Below are positions 6,858 to 6,968 of a stretch of DNA of 6,968 bases, one piece after another. Location of the stretch: the NCBI GenBank assembly GCA_020847775.1, contig JADLBI010000134.1, forward strand, positions 1-6,968, given 5' to 3'. Made by a program: the position numbers and the translations under genes. Under the pieces are notes generated by a model. It was not told the DNA's origin. It did no database searches and saw only the letters and a list, made by a program, of their open reading frames with translations. Source of the stretch: Opitutaceae bacterium (GTDB lineage Bacteria > Verrucomicrobiota > Verrucomicrobiia > Opitutales > Opitutaceae). How positions within the stretch are numbered: position 1 is the stretch's first letter; each line of letters starts with the position of its first letter.

Positions 6858-6968
6858 CCGCGTGAGAATGCGGTCGAGCGTGCGCGGGATGGTGTGCTCC
6901 GTGAGCGCACGGCGTTGGCCTGCGGCGCGCAGCCGGGCTCGGCGGGTCGGGTCGTCCTGCAGGGCGCG
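6828..6968 (-). CDS. C-terminal end of a probable glycosyltransferase (5' end outside the window)
   Basis: Only the last 46 residues and the TAA stop (6828-6830) are in the window. The peptide reads RALQDDPTRRARLRAAGQRR, then ALTEHTIPRTLDRILTRL and a short tail. The pattern of a D-P-x-x-R-x-x-L-x-x-A-G helix followed by a helix ending in a hydrophobic L-D-R-I-L segment is the usual C-terminal tail of GT4 glycosyltransferases. This also fits its place at the head of a glycosyltransferase cluster. No catalytic motif is visible, so the family call rests on the tail and on context. Its stop is 10 bases before the methyltransferase start, so the two are probably co-transcribed. Confidence 0.65.
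   Translation of the reverse strand, partial: RALQDDPTRRARLRAAGQRRALTEHTIPRTLDRILTRLNASQTPTL

Overview
The window is a compact, GC-rich run of surface-polysaccharide genes, all on the minus strand, so the order of transcription is from high to low coordinates. In that order it holds: the 3' end of a probable glycosyltransferase (6828-6968, start outside the window); a FkbM-type SAM-dependent methyltransferase (6074-6817); a membrane acyltransferase of the acyltransferase-3 family broken by one frameshift (4929-5962); two complete GT-B-like glycosyltransferases (3724-4932 and 2409-3737); a polytopic membrane protein that looks like a Wzy-type repeat-unit polymerase (967-2412); and a GT4 glycosyltransferase (1-951) whose 3' end runs off the window.

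The genes are packed as one operon. Two junctions are 4-base ATGA overlaps (4929-4932 and 2409-2412), one is a 14-base overlap (3724-3737), and the gaps are 10, 111 and 15 bases. None of the visible starts has a clear Shine-Dalgarno sequence. No terminator, tRNA, rRNA, CRISPR array, insertion sequence or attachment site was seen. No stretch over 300 bases lacks a gene; the longest gap is 111 bases.

Together the genes fit a Wzx/Wzy-type pathway. Cytoplasmic glycosyltransferases build an oligosaccharide on a lipid carrier, the FkbM enzyme and the acyltransferase decorate it with methyl and acyl groups, and the polymerase joins exported units into an O-antigen, capsule or exopolysaccharide. The flippase, chain-length regulator, initiating sugar-phosphate transferase and nucleotide-sugar synthesis genes expected in such a locus are not in this window.

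The organism cannot be named from the sequence. High GC, Arg/Ala-rich proteins and SD-poor starts would suit a Gram-negative bacterium such as an Opitutaceae-like verrucomicrobium, but this is a weak inference. I do not see evidence of a wholly new class of system. The points most worth checking are the frameshifted acyltransferase, the divergent polymerase with its unknown glycan, a perfect TATAAT overlapping a stop codon just before the methyltransferase, and the general lack of ribosome binding sites.
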